NCBI GenBank assembly: GCA_002338515.1
Contig: DDIL01000024.1
Location: forward strand, 1 to 18,529
From: Glaciecola sp. UBA1851
Lineage (GTDB): Bacteria; Pseudomonadota; Gammaproteobacteria; Enterobacterales; Alteromonadaceae
Direction of reading: 5' to 3'
DNA length: 18,529 nucleotides
Below the pieces are notes generated by a model that saw only the letters and a program-made list of their open reading frames with translations, was not told the DNA's origin and made no database searches. Shown here in pieces: positions 14,294 to 18,529 of the stretch. The translations under genes and the position numbers were made by a program. Position 1 is the stretch's first letter, and each line of letters starts with the position of its first letter.

Positions 14294-15415
14294 ATGATGA
14301 CACTTGATCAATGTTTAAACGATATGGTTGCTCACAGCGCATCTGACTTATTCATCACCGTTGGTATGCCAGTAAGTGCAAAAATTAATGGAAAATTAGA
14401 ACCGCTAACTAGTATTCGCTTAACAGAAAATGATGCGTTAGATCTAGTGCATCAAGCTATGACTGAAAAACAGAAGTTAGCATTTGAGGCAGAAAAAGAA
14501 TGTAATTTTGCAATAGCACTTGAAGATTTAGGACGTTTTCGTTGTAGCGCGTTTTGGCAACGAGACCAAGCCGGCATGGTTATTCGACGTATTGTCACAG
14601 AAATTCCTAAAGCAGAAGATTTAGGGTTACCTAAAATTCTAAAAGAAATAATTATGGCGAAAAAAGGGTTAGTCTTATTTGTTGGTGGCACTGGTACGGG
14701 TAAGTCGACGTCATTAGCGGCATTGATTGGACATAGAAACCTTAATAGCCATGGTCATATTCTTACTATTGAAGACCCTATTGAATTTGTACATGAACAT
14801 CAAAACTGTGTGGTGACTCAGCGTGAAGTGGGTATTGATACGTTGTCATTTGATGACGCATTAAAAAGCTCACTGCGCCAAGCGCCTGATGTAATTTTAA
14901 TTGGTGAAATCCGGTCTATGGAAACAATGGAATATGCGATGTCGTTTGCTGATACTGGGCATTTGTGCGTTGCGACCTTGCATGCTAACAATGCGAATCA
15001 GGCAATTGAACGTATTATGCATCTAGCGCCTAAAGAAAGTCATGGTAAACTGAGGTTTGATTTAAGCCAAAATTTGCGTGCTATTGTAGCTCAACAATTA
15101 GTGCCAACAAGTGATGGCGCAGGAAGATGCGCTGCGATTGAAATTATGTTAAACACGCCATTTATTAGCGAGTTGATTGCACGCAATGAAATTGGGTCTT
15201 TAAAAGATGCGATGAGTAAGGGTAAAGAGCAAGGAATGCAAACCTTTGATATTGCGTTGTATAATTTATACATGGAACATAAAATAACAAAAGATATGGC
15301 GATTCACCATGCCGATTCACCTAATGATCTTCGCCTAATGATAAAGTTAGGCACTCAGTCAGACGCAGGTTCACTTGGCTCACTTGCCAGTGTCTCTATT
15401 GATATGGATGACTAA
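14294..15415 (+). CDS. pilU: Type IV pilus ATPase PilU
   Basis: PilT-dependent accessory retraction ATPase of 373 residues, usual for PilU (about 380). Walker A is GGTGTGKST at 131-139, followed by TIEDPIEFVHEHQNCVVTQREVG, Walker B APDVILIGE and the His box ADTGHLCVATLHAN. It lacks the AIRNLIRE motif seen in the neighbouring PilT and ends with a Ser/Gly-rich tail (DAGSLGSLASVS), both features fitting PilU. The start is one of two adjacent ATGs at 14294 and 14297. AAGGAA (14279-14284) is 9 nt before the first. A two-codon frame ATG CAA TGA at 14289-14297 overlaps the start. It lies 26 nt after pilT, in the same operon. Confidence 0.95.
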   Translation: MMTLDQCLNDMVAHSASDLFITVGMPVSAKINGKLEPLTSIRLTENDALDLVHQAMTEKQKLAFEAEKECNFAIALEDLGRFRCSAFWQRDQAGMVIRRIVTEIPKAEDLGLPKILKEIIMAKKGLVLFVGGTGTGKSTSLAALIGHRNLNSHGHILTIEDPIEFVHEHQNCVVTQREVGIDTLSFDDALKSSLRQAPDVILIGEIRSMETMEYAMSFADTGHLCVATLHANNANQAIERIMHLAPKESHGKLRFDLSQNLRAIVAQQLVPTSDGAGRCAAIEIMLNTPFISELIARNEIGSLKDAMSKGKEQGMQTFDIALYNLYMEHKITKDMAIHHADSPNDLRLMIKLGTQSDAGSLGSLASVSIDMDD

Positions 15416-15491
15416 TAAGCTAAAGATTGTTGTATGATTCCGAGCATATTATTTAACCCGTTCGAATACAATAATTAAGAGTTAATACTAC

Positions 15492-15803
15492 ATGGAAAGA
15501 TTTTACAGCGATTACAATCAAATTAAATTAAGGCAAGTAAAGGAAATGTTAGATGATGCTGGTGTACCTTGTTTTATTAAAAACGAATTTATTCAAGGTG
15601 CTAGTGGCGAAATTCCACCTCATGAAGCGCTCCCTGAAATTTGGCTAAATGATGGTAGCTGGGCATCTAAGGCGAATAAACTCCTTAAACAATTGGAAGA
15701 CGACTTAGCTAATATGGACGATGTAGAATGGGTATGTTCGTCTTGTAATGAAACTAACGAAGGCCAGTTTATGCTTTGTTGGCAATGCCAAGAAAGTAAA
15801 TAA
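15492..15803 (+). CDS. DUF2007 domain protein with C-terminal zinc ribbon
   Basis: A small cytoplasmic protein of 103 residues with two parts. Residues 1-70 resemble DUF2007 (a putative signal-transducing domain): a helix with IKLRQVKEMLDDAGVPCFIKNEF, then GASGEIPPHEALPEIWL, then a helix ANKLLKQLEDDL. Residues 80-100 contain W-V-C-S-S-C and C-W-Q-C, four cysteines at 82, 85, 96 and 99 spaced CxxC-x10-CxxC, which should bind one zinc and look like a RanBP2-type or simple zinc ribbon. The ribosome binding site (AAGAG) is weak and about 10 nt away. It lies 76 nt after pilU on the same strand; a link to pilus function is possible but unproven. Confidence 0.82.
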   Translation: MERFYSDYNQIKLRQVKEMLDDAGVPCFIKNEFIQGASGEIPPHEALPEIWLNDGSWASKANKLLKQLEDDLANMDDVEWVCSSCNETNEGQFMLCWQCQESK

Positions 15804-15815
15804 TATCCACCTTAT

Positions 15816-16226
15816 TTATAAACTTAATAACCAGCTTTCAAAAATTAAACAAGCTGACACACTATCTATCTTTTGTTTGTTTAATTTTTTATAACCTCCT
15901 AGTTCAAATAGCTTGGCCTTGGCATCTACAGTAGAGAGGCGTTCGTCGTGTAGATGAACGGGAAGCTTGTACTTGTGTTTTAGTCTCCCAACAAAGCGCT
16001 TCACATTTTGCGTTATGTCTTGCTCTGAGCCATCCATATTTAAAGGTAAACCGACTACCATTGATTCTGGTTGCCATTCTTTGATCGTGGCTTCAATAGT
16101 ATCCCAATTAGGTATGCCGTCTTTTGCTTTCAACGCGGGTAGAGGCGAAGCCGTCCCCGTAATTACTTGACCAATAGCTAAGCCAATTGACCGCATACCA
16201 AAATCAAATGCTAAGATAGTACTCAT
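15816..16226 (-). CDS. ruvX: Putative pre-16S rRNA nuclease / Holliday junction resolvase-like RuvX
   Basis: YqgF-family RNase H-fold nuclease proposed to process the 5' end of pre-16S rRNA; Holliday junction resolution has also been suggested. The 136 residues match the family (138 in E. coli). Motifs: FDFGMRSIG with Asp7, VVGLPLNMDGSEQD, DERLST at 94-99 and the final acidic Asp121 in KIDSVSACLIFESW. The ATG is at 16226-16224. It is the last gene of rsmE-gshB-yqgE-ruvX, starting 33 nt after yqgE. Its stop lies only 12 nt from the convergent DUF2007 gene stop, and its last coding part contains a 13-bp inverted repeat. Confidence 0.95.
   Translation of the reverse strand: MSTILAFDFGMRSIGLAIGQVITGTASPLPALKAKDGIPNWDTIEATIKEWQPESMVVGLPLNMDGSEQDITQNVKRFVGRLKHKYKLPVHLHDERLSTVDAKAKLFELGGYKKLNKQKIDSVSACLIFESWLLSL
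15840..15889 (+). terminator. Possible terminator for the plus strand inside ruvX
   Basis: AAAAATTAAACAA (15840-15852) and its perfect inverse TTGTTTAATTTTT (15877-15889) form a 13-bp stem with a 24-nt loop, and the right arm ends in six T on the plus strand. It lies 37 nt after the stop of the DUF2007 gene, in the 3' coding part of the opposing ruvX. The stem is almost all A-T with a rather long loop, so termination strength is uncertain. Confidence 0.4.
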
Positions 16227-16259
16227 TGTTGGGCATTAGTAAATGGATTGATAGGCATA

Positions 16260-16835
16260 CTAAGCTTGTCCTGAATTTTGGGTCAGCTGCCAAACATCTA
16301 TGCCGAGTTTATTAACGGCTGCTTGCCACTTTTTGTGGATGGGTACATCGAATAGAATCTCATCATCTGCTTCTATTGTTAACCATGCATTCTCTTGAAT
16401 TTCTTGTTCTAATTGACCGGCTTCCCAACCCGCATATCCAAGCGCGACAATTGACTTTTCTGGACCAGAGCTAGTGCCAATAGCTGACAAAATATCTTTT
16501 GATGTGGTCAACATTATTTCTGAAGATACTTCTATTGAAGAGCTCCAGCCAGGCTGATTAGTATGCAATATAAATCCTCTGTCTCTATAAACAGGGCCTC
16601 CACAAACCACCACTTTTTCACTTAATTCTGCAAGTGCTTCAGAGTTTGATTGAGATTGATCAATAAGCTCTTTAAAGCTTAGATTGGAGGGTAAATTAAT
16701 CACTAATCCCATGGCACCTTCTTGTGAATGCTCAACCACATAGGTAACTGCACGTGAGAAATATTTGTCGGTCAAAGATGGCATGGCAATTAAAAAATGA
16801 TTTTTCAGACTATCTATACTGCTAATGTTAGACAC
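16260..16835 (-). CDS. yqgE: YqgE/AlgH family protein (DUF179)
   Basis: A 191-residue cytoplasmic protein of the DUF179 family, with no firmly established activity. The characteristic start NHFLIAMPSLTDKYFSRAV is at residues 12-30, followed by VVEHSQEGAMGLVINLP, VVCGGPVYRDRGFILHT near 72-88 and ALGYAGWEAGQLEQEI near 130-145. The start is GTG at 16835-16833: AAGGAG lies 5 nt upstream and no in-frame ATG occurs before the conserved core. It sits between gshB (101 nt upstream, with several palindromes in the gap) and ruvX (33 nt downstream). The conserved order with gshB and ruvX supports the identification. Confidence 0.94.
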   Translation of the reverse strand: MSNISSIDSLKNHFLIAMPSLTDKYFSRAVTYVVEHSQEGAMGLVINLPSNLSFKELIDQSQSNSEALAELSEKVVVCGGPVYRDRGFILHTNQPGWSSSIEVSSEIMLTTSKDILSAIGTSSGPEKSIVALGYAGWEAGQLEQEIQENAWLTIEADDEILFDVPIHKKWQAAVNKLGIDVWQLTQNSGQA

Positions 16836-16936
16836 TACTTCTCCTTTACTACTGTTTATTTATCTAAAACTCGAGTTAAGCTTGTTGATATCAATTAGGC
16901 TAAATTTTAAAAACGGCTATTAACGTTAAATTGATT
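16836..16936. repeat. Three perfect 10-bp palindromes between gshB and yqgE
   Basis: AACTCGAGTT (16868-16877), TTGATATCAA (16885-16894) and TTAACGTTAA (16920-16929) are each perfect palindromes within a 101-nt gap. They differ in sequence, so they are not copies of one operator. They could be part of a promoter for yqgE-ruvX or the tail of the gshB message. The observation is direct; the role is unknown. Confidence 0.6.
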
Positions 16937-17884
16937 TTAAGCAATGCGTTTTTCAATTGCATCAAATAACTTTCCACATATATTGACATCAAAAGCCGCT
17001 TCAATTTCTCGCACACAAGTTGGGCTAGTAATGTTTATTTCTGTGACTTTGTTGCCTATCATATCTAAGCCTACAAATAATATTCCTCTAGCAGGCATAT
17101 CCTTAGCGATTGCTTGGGCAACTTTCATATTTTCATCGCTTACTTTTTGTGGTTCGCCTGTGCCTCCAGCCGCTAAGTTACCGCGAGTTTCATTCCCGCT
17201 GGGTAGCCTAGCTAGACAATATGGGATAACTTCCCCATCAACAAGTAATATGCGTTTATCGCCTTGTTTAATTTCAGGCATGTACGCTTGCACCATAGCG
17301 TGTACGCTTTCATTATTAGTAATAATTTCACTGATTACGCCTAAATTCACCCCATCTTCTTTCACTCGAAAGATGCTGGTACCGCCCATTCCATCAAGCG
17401 GTTTAACGATAATGTCTTTATGTTGTGCATGAAACGCCTTAATTTTTGATTTTTGGCTAGTTACAACTGTAGAAGGAATAAAATCTGGATACCACGACGT
17501 AAATAGTTTTTCGTTAAAATCACGCAACGCTTGTGGGTCATTAACAATTAATGTGCCAGCTTCTTGAGCAAGTGAAAACATGTGTGTTGCATATATAAAT
17601 TGACTATCTACAGGCGGGTCTTTCCTCATCATTATTACATTTAAACTAGATAATGCGATATCTACTTCATCTATAACGTTATAAAAATCAGAAGCTTGGT
17701 CTGTTACCTCTATTTGTTGCATACGAGCGTATGGCACGCCACTATCTATATACATATCTGAAATTTGTAAATAGAAGATACGATGACCTCTAGATTGAGC
17801 CTCAATCATCATTGCGAAACTAGTATCTTTTTTCGTATTAATGGAATCGATTGGATCCATCACAAAACCTATAGAGTGACTCAT
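16937..17884 (-). CDS. gshB: Glutathione synthetase
   Basis: Joins glycine to gamma-glutamylcysteine with ATP, the second step of glutathione synthesis. The 315 residues match E. coli GshB (316). The N-terminal domain starts IGFVMDPIDSINTKKDTSF, typical of the family. The ATP-grasp part shows VKPLDGMGGTSIFRV near 152-166, KRILLVDGEVIPYCLARLP, ETRGNLAAGGTGEP near 233-246 and the metal-binding end VTEINITSPTCVREIE. The ATG has AAGG about 7 nt upstream. It lies 126 nt after rsmE and 101 nt before yqgE. The product supplies glutathione, the cofactor for the GST encoded at 9866. Confidence 0.97.
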   Translation of the reverse strand: MSHSIGFVMDPIDSINTKKDTSFAMMIEAQSRGHRIFYLQISDMYIDSGVPYARMQQIEVTDQASDFYNVIDEVDIALSSLNVIMMRKDPPVDSQFIYATHMFSLAQEAGTLIVNDPQALRDFNEKLFTSWYPDFIPSTVVTSQKSKIKAFHAQHKDIIVKPLDGMGGTSIFRVKEDGVNLGVISEIITNNESVHAMVQAYMPEIKQGDKRILLVDGEVIPYCLARLPSGNETRGNLAAGGTGEPQKVSDENMKVAQAIAKDMPARGILFVGLDMIGNKVTEINITSPTCVREIEAAFDVNICGKLFDAIEKRIA

Positions 17885-17923
17885 ATCTTGCCTTATTATG
17901 TTTTAATTTACTGCACTTCCAAC

Positions 17924-17972
17924 ACGCTTAATTAAGTGTTCGTTTCTTTCACACTTTATTTGTGTGGGTGTT
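17924..17972. promoter_or_regulatory. Palindromes in the rsmE-gshB gap
   Basis: ACGCTTAATTAAGTGT (17924-17939) is a 16-bp palindrome with a single G-T position, containing perfect CTTAATTAAG, about 40-55 nt upstream of the gshB start. Next to it, CACAC and GTGTG form a 5-bp stem with a 7-nt loop near 17951-17967. This would suit an operator or promoter region for gshB, or a weak end of rsmE transcription. No reliable -10/-35 pair was found. Confidence 0.35.
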
Positions 17973-18010
17973 TGATTTAAAAACAAGTTTGCTTGCTCTT
18001 ATTTTTATCT

Positions 18011-18529
18011 TTAAAGATCGCCGAAACAAGACTGCAATATGGCTATGGCTGCAACAGCAGCAGTTTCTGTTCTAAGTATTCTTGAGCCCATATTACATGA
18101 AATATAACCAGTCTCAGTTGCGGTATATACTTCTTGCTCGCTTAAACCACCCTCTGGACCAATAATAATTCTAAAACCTTTACGGGGTTTAGATAAACTT
18201 GAGAGGTAGGTCTTTGCTCCCGGAGTAATAATAAGTTTGTCTAATTGAGAGTGTTGGCCTAACCACTCATTCATTGTTACTGGCATATTGAGTTTCGGCA
18301 AAACATTTCTTTGACTCTGTTCACATGCCGCAATAATAAGTTTTGTCCAAGATAAATGCTTTTTTTCCCATCTATCTTTGTCCAATTTAACATTGCAGTT
18401 TTCGGTTATGATAGGTGTAATTTCAGACACACCTAGTTCTACCGATTTTTGAATAGCAATATCCATCCTATCACCTTTTGATATGCCTTGACCTAAGTGC
18501 ACATACAAAGGGGATTCTTTGGATATACT
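18011..18529 (-). CDS. rsmE: 16S rRNA (uracil-1498-N3)-methyltransferase, 5' partial
   Basis: SPOUT-class enzyme that methylates U1498 of 16S rRNA using S-adenosylmethionine. The frame is open to the window's right edge, giving 172 C-terminal residues; compared with the 243-residue E. coli protein, about 70 N-terminal residues (the PUA-like RNA-binding domain) lie outside. The TTG at 18508 is internal, not the start, since the upstream codons SISKESP continue the family match (E. coli DDRESPLHIHLGQ). Visible motifs are YVHLGQGISKGDRM, QKSVELGV, CNVKL, ACEQSQRN, the SAM-knot loop IIGPEGGLSEQE, and LRTETAAVAAIAIL near the end. It is upstream of gshB by 126 nt, the usual order in this group. Confidence 0.95.
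   Translation of the reverse strand, partial: SISKESPLYVHLGQGISKGDRMDIAIQKSVELGVSEITPIITENCNVKLDKDRWEKKHLSWTKLIIAACEQSQRNVLPKLNMPVTMNEWLGQHSQLDKLIITPGAKTYLSSLSKPRKGFRIIIGPEGGLSEQEVYTATETGYISCNMGSRILRTETAAVAAIAILQSCFGDL

Noticed and set aside
16944..17432. Long plus-strand frame (162 codons) antisense to gshB
   Set aside because: It lies wholly within gshB, whose motifs and length are intact, and its translation shows no recognisable domain or ribosome binding site.
1..18529. CRISPR arrays, insertion sequences, phage, toxin-antitoxin or defence genes
   Set aside because: No repeat-spacer pattern, transposase, integrase or defence-type domain was seen; all intact genes belong to well-known housekeeping or motility families, apart from small uncharacterised ones.

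Overview
This window looks like core chromosome of a gammaproteobacterium, most likely an AT-rich member of the Alteromonadales (Alteromonas/Glaciecola/Colwellia-like). The grounds are the bifunctional ThrA in a thrABC operon, the rsmE-gshB-yqgE-ruvX cluster, the yggS-proC-yggT cluster divergent from pilT-pilU, and the small families DUF3545 and DUF4426, which are typical of this group. The genus cannot be fixed from the sequence alone. There are no rRNA, tRNA, IS, phage, integron or CRISPR features.

Layout. 1-5159 (+): threonine operon thrA (5' end outside the window), thrB and thrC, followed closely by ung. 5190-5363 (-): a 57-codon DUF3545 gene too short for an ordinary ORF search. 5364-5883: a 520-base AT-rich gap with a tandem repeat and a possible gene remnant. 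5884-8654 (-): tal then pgi, two enzymes of central sugar metabolism read in the same direction. 8655-9036: divergent promoter region. 9037-10495 (+): yaaA and a glutathione S-transferase, closed by a strong hairpin shared with the convergent cluster. 10563-13178 (-): yggS-proC-yggT-DUF4426. 13224-15803 (+): pilT-pilU, the twitching motility motors, then a small DUF2007 plus zinc-ribbon protein. 15816-18529 (-): rsmE (5' end outside the window)-gshB-yqgE-ruvX.

How the genes relate. thrABC converts aspartate to threonine (the asd step is encoded elsewhere). tal and pgi connect the pentose phosphate pathway with glycolysis. yaaA, the GST and gshB all relate to oxidative or thiol stress, but they lie in three separate units. 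Several starts are not ATG or are shorter than the longest open frame: thrC is probably GTG at 3186, pilT TTG at 13224, yqgE GTG at 16835, proC ATG at 12460 and the DUF4426 gene ATG at 11027.

I found no convincing undescribed multi-gene system. The points worth a second look are small: an unusually good hairpin between thrB and thrC, the gap at 5364-5883, three perfect palindromes between gshB and yqgE, a dyad over the tal promoter, and a hairpin inside the 3' end of ruvX that may end transcription from the opposite strand.
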